64,000 nt of DNA from an uncultured Pseudomonadota bacterium (GCA_903875225.1 CAIQVJ010000134.1:57047-121046); one strand, 5' to 3'; counted from the stretch's first letter, positions 45,433 through 54,962 are shown. Numbers and translations: made by a program. The notes: generated from the sequence alone by a model not told the origin.

Positions 45433-46272
45433 ATGACTGTCACAGAAAAAGCCTACAAGAATCTTGAATTCCTGACGAGTGGAGAGGCCCGCACGATCCG
45501 GATGTTGTGCGAGTACGAGGAGCCGCAGCGCCGGTTCTCCAACCAGAAGGTAAGGGACACGGTCGTGATCTTCGGCTCCGCACGGGTCAAGTCGGGCGCC
45601 GTTTCGGGGGTTGCGCTTCAGGCGGCGCAGGCCGAGCTTGCAGCGGAACACGCGACCCCCTCTGGCCACCCCGACCGGTTGGGCCATTTGGAGCGCGGGC
45701 TCCGGGAGGCCACGCGCGCGCACCGCATCGCCAGGTACTACGACGAGACCCGGGAGCTGGCCCGCCGGCTCACCGAGTGGAGCATGGGCCGTGAGCGCAG
45801 CTACCTGGTGTGCTCCGGCGGTGGACCGGGCATCATGGAGGCCGCCAACCGCGGTGCTGCCGACGTTCCGGGGGGCCGCAGCGTCGCGCTCGGCATCTCC
45901 CTGCCCTTCGAGGAGAAGGTGAACGCGTTCGCCACCCCCGAGCTGGCGTTCGAGTTCCACTACTTCTTCATGCGCAAGTACTGGTTCGCCTACCTCGCCA
46001 AGGCCGTCGTGATCATGCCCGGTGGCTTCGGCACGCTCGACGAGATGTGCGAGGTGCTCACGCTGCGCCAGACAGGCAAGATCAAAAAGCGGCTACCCAT
46101 GGTGCTCTACGGCAAGGAGTACTGGGACGAGGTGCTGGACATGGACGCCATGGTCCACTGGGGCACGATCTCCGAGAAGGACCTGCTGCTCATGCACCGC
46201 TCCGACAGCGTGGACGACGCGTTCAACTACCTGACGACCGCCATCGAGGCCAACGAGGCGGCGATCGCATGA
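45433..46272 (+). CDS. LOG-family (TIGR00730-like) Rossmann protein
   Basis: Protein of 279 residues. The hallmarks are CSGGGPGIMEAANRGA and the PGGFGTLDEMCE motif of the LOG family, whose members hydrolyse nucleoside 5'-monophosphates to free base and ribose phosphate; plant members activate cytokinins. The first 110 residues extend the usual fold and include a charged region, as in the longer LOG subgroup. It is coupled (ATGA) to the ferredoxin gene. A bacterial role in cytokinin making should not be assumed. Confidence 0.88.
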   Translation: MTVTEKAYKNLEFLTSGEARTIRMLCEYEEPQRRFSNQKVRDTVVIFGSARVKSGAVSGVALQAAQAELAAEHATPSGHPDRLGHLERGLREATRAHRIARYYDETRELARRLTEWSMGRERSYLVCSGGGPGIMEAANRGAADVPGGRSVALGISLPFEEKVNAFATPELAFEFHYFFMRKYWFAYLAKAVVIMPGGFGTLDEMCEVLTLRQTGKIKKRLPMVLYGKEYWDEVLDMDAMVHWGTISEKDLLLMHRSDSVDDAFNYLTTAIEANEAAIA

Positions 46273-46661
46273 CCCCCTTCGGCATCCGCAACAAGCTGAA
46301 AGCCATGCTCGGGCGGCCCGCCCCCTCAGGCCGAGTGGACGAGCGCGTACCCATCACGTTCGTGACCCCGGACGGCGTCGAGAAGCAGGTGCTCTCCGAG
46401 CTTCGCTACACGCTGGTGATGGCGAGCCAGACGCTCGAGGCGCCCATCGCGACGGGATGCCCGGACGGCCACTGTGGGAACTGCGTGGTCGAGGTGCTCG
46501 ATGCCACCGGCGTGAGTGAGCCGACCACAGCGGAGGCGAAGCTCCTGGCGGGCAAGCCGGACAAGAACATCCGCATGGCGTGCCACGCCAGGGTGGTGGG
46601 CCCCGGCGCGAAGATCAAGGTCCGTGAGGTCTGGTCGATGGAGTCGATGCGCGGGGACTGA
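46269..46661 (+). CDS. 2Fe-2S ferredoxin
   Basis: Ferredoxin of 130 residues with the plant-type cluster motif: Cys in ATGCPDGHCGNC (CX4CX2C) and a fourth Cys in RMACHARVVG. This spacing is that of 2Fe-2S electron carriers. The first 35 residues are a basic/hydrophobic extension (FGIRNKLKAMLGRP). The donor and acceptor are unknown. It starts inside the LOG stop codon and converges on ygfZ. Confidence 0.9.
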   Translation: MTPFGIRNKLKAMLGRPAPSGRVDERVPITFVTPDGVEKQVLSELRYTLVMASQTLEAPIATGCPDGHCGNCVVEVLDATGVSEPTTAEAKLLAGKPDKNIRMACHARVVGPGAKIKVREVWSMESMRGD

Positions 46662-46674
46662 GGCCCGGCGCTCG

Positions 46675-47646
46675 TCAACCGAAGGGCAGGTCCGAGACCG
46701 TCACCGGGATCCCGCCGGCGTCCAGCCCCAGCCCCGGCACCCAGGCGGACTTCTTCAGGAGCACGAGCGCCCTCGCAAAACCGTCTTCCTGGACGCCTGA
46801 GAGCACGCTGCCAACCACATCGTCCCCGCTGCGCACCTCGGTGCCCGGCTCGGGGAGGGTGGAGCAGACGAGGCCCCATACCTGCTTCTGCACCTGGCCC
46901 ATCACGTCGATGCGGTTGATCACCTCCTGCCCGATGTAGCAACCCTTCTCGAAGTTGCACATCCGCGGGACGATCCGCATCTCGTGGGGCAGCGTCTTCT
47001 CACCCATGTCCACAGGCCAACGGACGAGACCGGCCTCGACCCGCAAGCGCTCCAGGGTCGCCGGGTCACCCAGCTCGCCGAGTCGTTCGACCCACGCGGT
47101 GCTCCCGTCGGTCGGGAGGCACACGTCGAACCCGCCCGCCCGGGAGCGCGCGCGACGCGTGACGGTGCCGGCGGTCAGGTCGCCGCCAAGAGAGAGGACC
47201 TCGCCCTCGTCAGCCGGGATCGGCAACCCCGCAGCCAGCAACCGCTCCGTGGCACGCGGTCCCTGCACCGTCACCACGCGCCACTGGTCGGAGACGTCGG
47301 TGAGCTCGACGTCGTCGAAGATGATGTACTTCTCGTACCGGGCCAGGAACCGCTCCACGGTCACCCCCTCGAGCGTGACCCGGAAGTGCCCGCCGGTCTC
47401 CGGAGCATCCCCGAGGCACGCCACGTCCAGCAGACCCTGGATGCGGGCCTTCTCGTCGACCATGGCGTTCTGGTTGCTGCGCCCCACGGGGAGGTTGCGG
47501 ATGTTGTTGGTGAACATGCCGTTGCAGAACCGGCGTGCATCGGGCCCGACAAACGTGAGGACGCCGACGGGACCGGCGAACACGCCGGCCTCTGCCCGCG
47601 CGAAGGCCACCTCGGCGAGGCCCTCGGAGCTTCGAGGATCGAACAT
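46675..47646 (-). CDS. ygfZ: YgfZ/GcvT-like folate-binding protein
   Basis: Folate-dependent protein of 323 residues that helps maintain certain iron-sulfur enzymes. The family signature KGCYIGQEV is present with its conserved Cys. The N-terminal GcvT-fold part has GPDARRFCNGMFTNNIRNLP, and the C-terminal small barrel is at about 250-320. It lies 13 bp from the convergent ferredoxin gene, an apt neighbour for an Fe-S repair factor. A Pro-rich membrane protein gene ends one base upstream of its start and probably precedes it in the same transcript. Confidence 0.93.
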   Translation of the reverse strand: MFDPRSSEGLAEVAFARAEAGVFAGPVGVLTFVGPDARRFCNGMFTNNIRNLPVGRSNQNAMVDEKARIQGLLDVACLGDAPETGGHFRVTLEGVTVERFLARYEKYIIFDDVELTDVSDQWRVVTVQGPRATERLLAAGLPIPADEGEVLSLGGDLTAGTVTRRARSRAGGFDVCLPTDGSTAWVERLGELGDPATLERLRVEAGLVRWPVDMGEKTLPHEMRIVPRMCNFEKGCYIGQEVINRIDVMGQVQKQVWGLVCSTLPEPGTEVRSGDDVVGSVLSGVQEDGFARALVLLKKSAWVPGLGLDAGGIPVTVSDLPFG

Positions 47647-47647
47647 G

Positions 47648-48226
47648 CTACTTCTCCGAACGCGGCAGCGGGGGAGGAACGCCCGCGTCGCCGACCGTTG
47701 GGTTGGGCTCCACCATCCGGGCCCGGACGAGCGGGGGGGCGGAGGGGGACGCCGTGATGGTCCCCGGTGGCGGCGGTGGCGGCGGTGGCAGGTCCGGCTG
47801 TCGCCCGCGGTCCATGACCGAGGTCATGGCCCCGTCGCCTTCGTCGTCCTCCGGCACGGGTGGTGGGCGGACGGGGTCCGGTTGAGCCTTCACGGTGGGC
47901 GACAGTGATTCTGCGGCCTGGGCCCGGTTGACGGGAGCCGGCGGCCTGGCGATCGCGGGGATCGACCGCAACGTGGGGGTGTCCTGCGTGCGGCTGGGGA
48001 TCGGCGCGGGCCGGGGGGTGCGCTGCGTGGGCTCGTACTCGAGCATCGTGAGGCTGGCGCGGGTCTGCACGCCGGAGCCCGGCGCGGCGGGGAGCCCCTC
48101 GATCTGCTCCGGCGTCGGTTTCTTGCTGCGGAAGATGAACGCGGCGATCACGATCAGGAGCACGAAGAACGCAAGGCAGCAGCACGCTGATCCGACCCAG
48201 GGCGCGAAGCTGGCGATTGAGTTCAT
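47648..48226 (-). CDS. Single-span membrane protein with Pro-rich tail
   Basis: Protein of 192 residues: one N-terminal membrane span (WVGSACCCLAFFVLLIVIAAF) and then a long low-complexity cytoplasmic tail rich in Pro, Arg and Ala with a run of eight prolines near 150-157. Phrases such as TSVMDRGRQPDLPPP recall linkers of Myxococcota signalling proteins. GGGAG lies five bases before ATG. No domain recognised. Adjacent to ygfZ with one base between. Confidence 0.65.
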   Translation of the reverse strand: MNSIASFAPWVGSACCCLAFFVLLIVIAAFIFRSKKPTPEQIEGLPAAPGSGVQTRASLTMLEYEPTQRTPRPAPIPSRTQDTPTLRSIPAIARPPAPVNRAQAAESLSPTVKAQPDPVRPPPVPEDDEGDGAMTSVMDRGRQPDLPPPPPPPPGTITASPSAPPLVRARMVEPNPTVGDAGVPPPLPRSEK

Positions 48227-48310
48227 CTGGACTCCCGTGCGCTCCGTTATCCCGGGGCGGATTTCGGGGCCGGGGCCAGGCGCGATAGAGCGTGCGCTCC
48301 CCGAGGTCGT

Positions 48311-48922
48311 ATGTCCGGTTCGCTCGCCCACCTCGCCACCCTGTTCGGGCCGCTGGAGCCGACCGTGCGTCCCCTGCTGCCAGGGGTCTATCTGGTGCTC
48401 GGGGTCGCATCGCTCCTGTGGGGCGCCAGCGTGTGGAGGAGCGTGCGCGTGGCCTCGGGGGTGCTCCTGGGCATCTGGGTCGGCATGGAGGTCGGCGGGC
48501 TCACACATGACGCCCGGGTGGGCCTCGTGGCGGCCACGGTGCTCGCCATCGGCGCGGGCGTGGTGTTCTACCTGGTGGAGCGCGTGGCGGTCGCCGCGCT
48601 CGGCGGTGCGGTGGCAGTGCTGGTGATCCAGGTCGCGTGGCCCCTGGTGCACCCGGGGCAGGTGGCCACGACGACGATCCAGGGCGTGTCGGCGCTGGTC
48701 GGCACGCTCCTGGGCGCCTTCCTGCACCAGCCGGTGATCAAGGCGGTGACGGCGATCTTCGGCGCCTTCCTGATCACCCAGGCGGTCGGCTACGGCGAGA
48801 AGTTGCCCATCGTGCTCGGCCTGGCCGCCTGCGGGTGGGCCTGGCAGATGTGGGGACGAATGCCCGTGGGGGGCGGCAGCGGCGGGGCGAGGCCTGCGAA
48901 GAAGAAGGGCAGGGAACGGTGA
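48311..48922 (+). CDS. Polytopic membrane protein, TM7S3/TMEM198-like
   Basis: Protein of 203 residues with about seven hydrophobic segments (VYLVLGVASLLWGASVW, ASGVLLGIWVGMEVGG, LVAATVLAIGAGVVFYLVE, AVAALGGAVAVLVIQVAW, LVGTLLGAFLH and more) and a basic C-terminus. The Gly-rich spacing and GVLLGxxxG motifs resemble DUF4203/TMEM198-like proteins. Function unknown. GAGG lies just before ATG. It is divergent from the Pro-rich membrane protein. Confidence 0.65.
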   Translation: MSGSLAHLATLFGPLEPTVRPLLPGVYLVLGVASLLWGASVWRSVRVASGVLLGIWVGMEVGGLTHDARVGLVAATVLAIGAGVVFYLVERVAVAALGGAVAVLVIQVAWPLVHPGQVATTTIQGVSALVGTLLGAFLHQPVIKAVTAIFGAFLITQAVGYGEKLPIVLGLAACGWAWQMWGRMPVGGGSGGARPAKKKGRER

Positions 48923-48962
48923 CCGCACACACCGCAGGTGATGTCGAGCCCGGAGTCGGGGC

Positions 48963-49985
48963 GTGAAGACCTGGCTGCTCACCGGCGCGACCGGCTTTCT
49001 GGGCGCGAATCTCGTGCGCGTGTTGTTGGGGCGAGGGGACCGCGTCCGCTGCATCGTGCGGAAGCCGAACCTGTGCATCGAAGGGCTCGACGTCGATCTC
49101 CTGCATACCGAGCTGACGGACCTCGAGGGGTTGACCAGCGCTGCCAGGGGCACCGACGGCGTGATGCACGTTGCCGGGACGTTCGACCCCGGCCCGGGCG
49201 GCGAGGCGCGGATGCGTGCGGTCCACGTGGACGCCGCCGCGGTCCTGCTCGGCGCCGCACACCGGGCCGACGTGCCGTTTCTCTACTGCTCCTCGAGCAT
49301 CACGGTGGGCTACGGGCCCCGCGATCGGCCGGGCGATGAGGAGACCCCGCTCGACGTGACCGGCGTGTACGGCGCCACGGGGCCGTTGCGCGCCTACTAC
49401 GAGACCAAGCTCACCGGCGAACGCCTGACGATCGAAGGCGGCGGCGTGATCGTCAACCCCGACTTCGTCCTCGGGCCCTGGGATGTGAAGCCGACCAGCG
49501 GACAACTGCTGCTCAGCCTCGCTCGACACCCCATGCCGATGTACCCGCGGGGAGGGAAGGGGTTCATCGACGCCGAGGACTGCGCCTGGGGCCACGTCGG
49601 GGCGATCGAGCGGGGAAAGGCAGGGCGACGCTACCTGCTCTCCAACCACAACCTGTCGTACCGGGAGTTCCTCTCGCAGGCGGCGCACCTCGTCGGGCGC
49701 AGGCCCCCGTTCCTGCCGATCCCGGACCTCGCGCTGGCCGTGGCCGGGCGAGCAGGGCGGGTCCTGCAACGTGTGGACGCCCATCGCTTCGCGGGCCTCG
49801 ACCCCGTGCTGCTGCTCGCCATGCAGCAGGAGCGCTACCGGACGGGGCAGCGTGCCCGGGCCGAGCTGGGAGTGCCTGTCACACCGATGGAGACCACGCT
49901 ACGGCGCACGCTCGCCTGGTTCCGGGAGCGCGGGTACCTGCGCGGATTGCGTGCTATACACGCGCCCCCGTCAGGAGACCCGTGA
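48963..49985 (+). CDS. NAD(P)-dependent epimerase/dehydratase family protein
   Basis: Extended short-chain dehydrogenase of 340 residues. The nucleotide-binding loop is TGATGFLGANL; the acid pair of the cofactor pocket is in LLHTELTD; the catalytic YxxxK is AYYETK with the Ser-Ser-Ser segment YCSSSITVGYG ahead of it. The C-terminal third (about 225-340) is the substrate domain. Substrates in this family include nucleotide sugars and steroids; none is indicated here. GTG start. Its stop codon overlaps the SRPBCC gene start (GTGA). Confidence 0.85.
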   Translation: MKTWLLTGATGFLGANLVRVLLGRGDRVRCIVRKPNLCIEGLDVDLLHTELTDLEGLTSAARGTDGVMHVAGTFDPGPGGEARMRAVHVDAAAVLLGAAHRADVPFLYCSSSITVGYGPRDRPGDEETPLDVTGVYGATGPLRAYYETKLTGERLTIEGGGVIVNPDFVLGPWDVKPTSGQLLLSLARHPMPMYPRGGKGFIDAEDCAWGHVGAIERGKAGRRYLLSNHNLSYREFLSQAAHLVGRRPPFLPIPDLALAVAGRAGRVLQRVDAHRFAGLDPVLLLAMQQERYRTGQRARAELGVPVTPMETTLRRTLAWFRERGYLRGLRAIHAPPSGDP

Positions 49986-50383
49986 GCACGATCCGTCGCC
50001 CCGTTCAAATCGCCGCCCCGACCCGGGCCGTCTGGAACGCGCTCCTCAGCACCGAGGGCATCACGAAGTGGCTCGGCACCGAGGGACGGGTGGACCCGCG
50101 GGAAGGCGGGCGGTTCACCTGCAAGCTGGCCTCCGGTGAGGAGATCACGGGCATCATCAACGCCTGGCGCCCCACGGCCAAGGCCGAGATCCTGTTCGAC
50201 AAGCGGTCGGCTGCCCCGTGGGGGGGCACCACGCTGACCTTCGCAGTCGCGCGCGATGGGACCGAGTCGGCCGTCCATGTTCAGCACAGCGGGGGAGCGC
50301 TCGACGACGATGCGGTCTCGGCGCAGTTGGACACAGCGTGGAAGGGTTGGCTGTTGCAGCTCCGGGACGCACTGGAGTCCTGA
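49982..50383 (+). CDS. SRPBCC/AHSA1-like small protein
   Basis: Protein of 133 residues of the START-like superfamily. It opens VQIAAPTRAVWNALLSTEGITKWL, then GRVDPREGGRFTCKL, and ends with a long amphipathic helix (AQLDTAWKGWLLQLRDAL). AHSA1 homologues bind small hydrophobic ligands or modulate chaperones; a role here is open. AGGAG precedes the GTG. Coupled with the epimerase gene. Confidence 0.85.
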   Translation: MSTIRRPVQIAAPTRAVWNALLSTEGITKWLGTEGRVDPREGGRFTCKLASGEEITGIINAWRPTAKAEILFDKRSAAPWGGTTLTFAVARDGTESAVHVQHSGGALDDDAVSAQLDTAWKGWLLQLRDALES

Positions 50384-50442
50384 CAGAGCTTGCTTTCTCG
50401 GGCCGTTGTGGGGTATTGTGGGGCGTTCGCACCGGAGAGCGC

Positions 50443-52161
50443 TTGCTTACCACGTCCTTGCTGTCTGCCTCGCTGGCCCTGCTCGCCTACGCCTCGCCCG
50501 CCCGTGCAGAGGATTGGGCCGCCGGCGCGACGATCCCCCAGGCCGCGACCGTAGACATCACCCCTGAGGGGTTCAACGCGATCTCCGCGATGATCCCCGC
50601 ATTGCTCCCCAGCAGCATCGAGATCCCGGAGACGGGTGCCTCCGGCGGCTACTGGTGCTTCGACTACATGTACAACCTCGCGGGCGCCTGGGTGGGCCTG
50701 CAGGTCACGAGCGCGAGCATCGTCCCCGGCAACGGCGTCCTGGACGTGAACGCCGACCTGCTCGTGAACGTGAACGATGCGACCGACCCGTTCGATCTCT
50801 CGTACGAGATCCTGTGTGGCGACGGCGATTGCGGCGGCTACGTCACACCGTTCCCCGTGCACATCCACACCACGATGGCGTTGGCCATCGTCACCGCGAG
50901 CGACGGCAGCACGTCGCTCGACGCGACGGTCGGCGCGCTCGACGTGACGTATGAGCTCACCAACGACAACATCGTGCTCGATTGCTGGGTGCAGGACCTT
51001 GAGGACGTGCTCGGGTACTTCGGCCTGTCGATCTACGACCTGCTGATCTCCCAGGTCGACAGCGCGCTCCAGGGCGCCGTCGGCGACCTCGGGCCCACCC
51101 TCGAGTCCACGATCGAGGACGCCTTCGCCTCCGCCAACATCGAGCAGGATCTCGACCTCAACGGCGTCGCTGCGCACATCCACCTCTACCCCTCCGACGT
51201 CGTCATCCAGCCGGAAGGGGTCCGGCTCACGATGGCCGGGTCGGTCAGCGCCGACTCCTCCACGTGCACCGCGGCCTACGACACCGGCGGCTCGCTCAAG
51301 ACAGCGTCCAGCCCCCCCGACATCGGCGTGGCGCCCAGCGGCATCGACTCGCCCTTCCACCTCGGGATCGCGCTCTCCGACGACTTCGCCAACGAGGCGA
51401 TGTACGCGCTCTGGCGCGGCGGCCTGCTCTGCTACAGCCTCGCGCCGGACAACGACACCTTCCCGCTCGACACCTCGATCCTCAACCTGCTCTCCGGGCA
51501 GGCGTTCACCGACCTGTTCCCCGAGTCCGCCCCCATGTCGCTGAACACCGTGCCGCGCGCCGCGCCGACGGTGGCCTACACCGGCACGCATGACATCGAC
51601 GTGAACGTGAAGGATCTCGATCTCGAGATGAACGCCGAGCTCGACGGCCGCATGGCGCGCATGCTCGCCGTCACGCTGAACGGTCCGATCGGGGCGGATC
51701 TCAACCTCGACGGCACCACCGGCAACCTCGCGATCGCGCTCGACATCAACCCGGAAGCCCTCAACCCCACCGTGACCTACAACGAGTTCCACGCAGACGC
51801 CAACAGCGCGATCGAGGGCAGCTTCGGCAGTTCGCTCTCCGGCATCCTCGACACCGTGCTGGGCAGCCTGCTCGACTCGCTCTCGTTCGCACTGCCCAAC
51901 TTCTCCGGCATCGGGCTCCAGGATCTGCAGACCACCGCGGCAGGCACCAACCAGGACTGGCTCGGTGCGTATGCCTGGGTCGGGGCGGTGACCTACGGCT
52001 CGAGCGGCGGCTGCGGCGGATGTGGTGGCGACACGGGCACGGACACCGGCAGCTCCAGCGCGTCGAGCTGCGGCGGGGGCTGCTCCACGGGCGGGATCCC
52101 CGCGGCGTGGACGTTGATCATCCCCTTCGGCCTCTTGCTCGGATTGCGCCGCCGGGACTGA
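50443..52161 (+). CDS. Large secreted protein with MYXO-CTERM-like C-terminus
   Basis: Exported protein of 572 residues. Signal peptide LTTSLLSASLALLAYASPARAED. The body (30-520) is beta-rich and contains a Cys pair, DILCGDGDCGG-like, and an amphipathic stretch LEDVLGYFGLSIYDLLIS. It ends with a Gly/Cys/Thr/Asp linker (GGCGGCGGDTGTDTG), GGGC, a hydrophobic segment (WTLIIPFGLLLGL) and RRRD. This is the tripartite MYXO-CTERM layout, which marks proteins for surface processing in Myxococcota. Start is TTG at 50443 with GGAGAG before it. Function of the body unknown. Confidence 0.7.
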   Translation: MLTTSLLSASLALLAYASPARAEDWAAGATIPQAATVDITPEGFNAISAMIPALLPSSIEIPETGASGGYWCFDYMYNLAGAWVGLQVTSASIVPGNGVLDVNADLLVNVNDATDPFDLSYEILCGDGDCGGYVTPFPVHIHTTMALAIVTASDGSTSLDATVGALDVTYELTNDNIVLDCWVQDLEDVLGYFGLSIYDLLISQVDSALQGAVGDLGPTLESTIEDAFASANIEQDLDLNGVAAHIHLYPSDVVIQPEGVRLTMAGSVSADSSTCTAAYDTGGSLKTASSPPDIGVAPSGIDSPFHLGIALSDDFANEAMYALWRGGLLCYSLAPDNDTFPLDTSILNLLSGQAFTDLFPESAPMSLNTVPRAAPTVAYTGTHDIDVNVKDLDLEMNAELDGRMARMLAVTLNGPIGADLNLDGTTGNLAIALDINPEALNPTVTYNEFHADANSAIEGSFGSSLSGILDTVLGSLLDSLSFALPNFSGIGLQDLQTTAAGTNQDWLGAYAWVGAVTYGSSGGCGGCGGDTGTDTGSSSASSCGGGCSTGGIPAAWTLIIPFGLLLGLRRRD

Positions 52162-52254
52162 CCCGATCGCCGGGACGACCAGGCTGGGCCACGGATGGCG
52201 GCCTCGCCCGGAACCGGCGGGCGCCGCCCCACGCGATGGGACGGCCGTGAGCCA

Positions 52255-52269
52255 GCCGGCGCCGCCGGC
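52255..52269 (+). terminator. Hairpin downstream of the MYXO-CTERM-like gene
   Basis: GCCGGC-GCC-GCCGGC, a six-base stem, followed 10 bases later by TTTT. About 95 bp after the stop. The 192-bp gap to the next gene otherwise shows nothing I can name. Confidence 0.4.
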
Positions 52270-52353
52270 GCGCGGGGCTTTTCGGTAATGGCTGCGACCG
52301 ATCGGCTCCTGGCCTCGCTGCCTGGCCCCCCCGTCCCGCGATAGCCCCGCGCC

Positions 52354-54903
52354 ATGGCCTCCCAGACGATCTCCGACGCGTTGACGCGCCTCCTGCTCAC
52401 GGTGGAGAAGCCCAGCCGCTATCTCGGCACCGAGGTGAACTCGGTGCACAAGGATCGCTCAGAGGTCCAGGTGCGGCTCGCGCTCTGCTTTCCGGACCTC
52501 TACGACATCGGACTCGGGAACCTCGGGCTGCACATCCTCTACGGCATCCTGAACGCCGTGGACGGGGTCTGGGCCGAGCGCGTGTACGCCCCGGCACGGG
52601 ACATGGAGGAGGCGTTGCGCGGGGCCGGGCTGCCGATCTTTGCGCTCGAGTCGAAGGATCCGCTCGCGGCTTTCGATGGCATCGGGTTCACGCTCCAGTC
52701 GGAGCTCACGTTCACCAACATCCTGAACGTCATCGATCTCGCTGGATTGCCCCTGCGCACCCGGGACCGGCGGGAGTTCGACCCGCTCACGTTCGCGGGT
52801 GGGCCCGCGGTGTTCAACCCCGAGCCGCTCGCGCCCTTCATGGACTTCTTCGTGATCGGCGACGGCGAGGACATCGTGCTCGAGATCGCGGAGGTGTTCC
52901 GTACGATCCCCGGTCGTGAGGCACGGCTCGACGCGTTCGCCAGGATCCCCGGCATCTACGTCCCTGAGCGCTACCCGATGGACGTGTTGCCGGACGGCCG
53001 GGTGCTCCCGCCGCTCGATGCCCCCAAGATCGTGAAGCGCACAACGGCCAGCCTCGACGCCGCCAGGTTCCCGGTGGCCACGGTGGTGCCGTTCACCGAG
53101 CAGGTCCACGATCACGTCTCGCTCGAGGTGCTGCGCGGGTGCACCCAGGGGTGCCGGTTCTGCCAGGCGGGGATGACGACCCGACCCGTCCGGGAACGCA
53201 CGCTGCCCAACCTCGACGACCTCATGCAGCGCACGCTCGACGCCACGGGCTACGACGATGTCTCGCTCGTCTCGCTCTCCACCTGCGACTATTCGCGCGT
53301 GCGCTCGCTCGTGGACCAGGCGGTGCGCATCGCCAAGCCCAGGAACGTGACGGTGTCCTTGCCCTCCCTGCGCCTGGACAGCTTCTCCGTGGAGCTTGCC
53401 GACATGGTCGCAGAGACGCGCCGCAGCGGCCTCACGTTCGCTCCGGAAGCCGCGAGTCCACGGTTGCGAGCGGTGATCAACAAGTGGATCCCGGACGAGG
53501 ACCTGATCGGGATGTCCTCCCAGGCGTTCCAGCGCGGCTGGGACCATGTGAAGCTCTACTTCATGATCGGGCTCCCAACCGAGCGGGATGACGACGTTCT
53601 GGCCATCGCAGACCTGTGCCAGCGCACCGTGAAGGCGGGACGTGAGCACAACCGCGGCGCGACGGTTCGCACGGGCGTGTCCACGTTCGTGCCCAAGCCG
53701 TTCACCCCGTTCCAGTGGGCGCCCCAGATCACCATGTACGACACGGACCGAAAGCAACGCCTCCTGGGCGACCGGTTCAAGACCATGAAGGGCATCAAGT
53801 TCGGGCGGCATCACCCCGAGGAGACGTTCCTCGAGGGCCTGGTCTCCCGATCAGACCGGCGGTCTGCGGATCTCATCGAGGCGGCGTTCCGCAACGGGGC
53901 CCGGTTCGACGCATGGGGGGACCTGCTCGACTTCCCGGCGTGGGACAAGGCGATCCGGAGCACCGGCTTCGACGTCGAGGACGCGCTGCGGGAGCGATCC
54001 GTCGACGAGCGACTGCCGTGGGATCACATCGACATCCACGTCCCCAAGGCGTGGTTCGCGCAGGACTGGGCTCGCGCGGTGGAGCTGCAGCACGCCGAGG
54101 ACTGCCGGCACTCGCGGTGCCATCGCTGCGGGGTGATCGACGCGTTGCGGCCGCTGTGTGCACACATGCTGCGGGACAACATCGAAGGCGCGAAGGAGGA
54201 GAAGGTCTGGAAGCGCAGCGAGCCCGCCGCCGCGACGGAGGCGCCCCTGCCGGTGCAGCGGCTCCGGTTTCACATCGGGCGCACCGACGACCCGCGCTTC
54301 CTCTCGCACCTCGAGCTGCAGACCGCCTGGATCCGGGCCCTGCGCAGGGCGAAGCTCCCGGTCGCCTACAGCCTCGGCTTTCACCCCATGCCGAAGGTCT
54401 CGTTCTCCTCTGCGCTGGCGCTGGGGGAGGAGTCCACGGCCGAGTTCCTGGACGTCGTGTTCACGGCGCGCCTGCTGCCGGGAGAGGCCGCGGAGAGGCT
54501 CCGCGCCGCAGCTCCCGGCGGGTTCCACGTGTACGGTGCGCTGGAGGTGGGGCTCAAGGCCCCGGCGCTGATGGGCACCGTGGATGCCGCCGACTACGCG
54601 ATCTCCGGCGCACCCGACGTGCGCGACCGCATCGACGTGATCCTGCAGAGCCGGGAGATCCTCGTGGAGCGCAAGAGCAAGTCGGTGGAGGGCCGGATCG
54701 ACATCGACATCCGGCCGATGATCCGCAGTCTGTCGCAGTCACCGGAGGGGCGCATCCTCGTGGCCCTGCAGGCGGTGGACGGCAAGCCCGGGAAGGCGAA
54801 GGAGATCGTGAAGCTGCTCGGGCTGGACGGCCTCGGGGTCCGGGTCGTGAAGCTCGCGGTGTACGAGGGGCGCGTGCAGGTCGGGCTCCCGGCCGCCTGC
54901 TGA
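52354..54903 (+). CDS. Radical SAM protein (TIGR03960-like) fused to a DUF2344 domain
   Basis: Enzyme of 849 residues. The N-terminal domain (about 20-230) resembles B12-binding. The radical SAM centre is CTQGCRFCQAG (CX3CX2C). After the barrel, a Cys-containing stretch (CRHSRCHRCGVID) likely holds a further cluster. From about 635 there is a second domain with the DUF2344/TIGR03936 signature RLRFHIGRTDDPRFLSHLEL and GFHPMPKVSF. The two parts occur fused or adjacent in many bacteria, often near ribosome- or RNase-related genes (not seen here). Substrate unknown. Confidence 0.88.
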   Translation: MASQTISDALTRLLLTVEKPSRYLGTEVNSVHKDRSEVQVRLALCFPDLYDIGLGNLGLHILYGILNAVDGVWAERVYAPARDMEEALRGAGLPIFALESKDPLAAFDGIGFTLQSELTFTNILNVIDLAGLPLRTRDRREFDPLTFAGGPAVFNPEPLAPFMDFFVIGDGEDIVLEIAEVFRTIPGREARLDAFARIPGIYVPERYPMDVLPDGRVLPPLDAPKIVKRTTASLDAARFPVATVVPFTEQVHDHVSLEVLRGCTQGCRFCQAGMTTRPVRERTLPNLDDLMQRTLDATGYDDVSLVSLSTCDYSRVRSLVDQAVRIAKPRNVTVSLPSLRLDSFSVELADMVAETRRSGLTFAPEAASPRLRAVINKWIPDEDLIGMSSQAFQRGWDHVKLYFMIGLPTERDDDVLAIADLCQRTVKAGREHNRGATVRTGVSTFVPKPFTPFQWAPQITMYDTDRKQRLLGDRFKTMKGIKFGRHHPEETFLEGLVSRSDRRSADLIEAAFRNGARFDAWGDLLDFPAWDKAIRSTGFDVEDALRERSVDERLPWDHIDIHVPKAWFAQDWARAVELQHAEDCRHSRCHRCGVIDALRPLCAHMLRDNIEGAKEEKVWKRSEPAAATEAPLPVQRLRFHIGRTDDPRFLSHLELQTAWIRALRRAKLPVAYSLGFHPMPKVSFSSALALGEESTAEFLDVVFTARLLPGEAAERLRAAAPGGFHVYGALEVGLKAPALMGTVDAADYAISGAPDVRDRIDVILQSREILVERKSKSVEGRIDIDIRPMIRSLSQSPEGRILVALQAVDGKPGKAKEIVKLLGLDGLGVRVVKLAVYEGRVQVGLPAAC

Positions 54904-54925
54904 CGGCCGTTCCCCTGCGGCGACG

Positions 54926-54945
54926 GCCCGCCGATCCCGGCGGGC
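54926..54945. terminator. Bidirectional hairpin between convergent genes
   Basis: GCCCGCCG-ATCC-CGGCGGGC: a perfect eight-base stem and four-base loop between the radical SAM gene and the end of the ccm operon. No T-run on either side. Confidence 0.6.
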
Positions 54946-54962
54946 GAGGCCGCCCTATCGCC

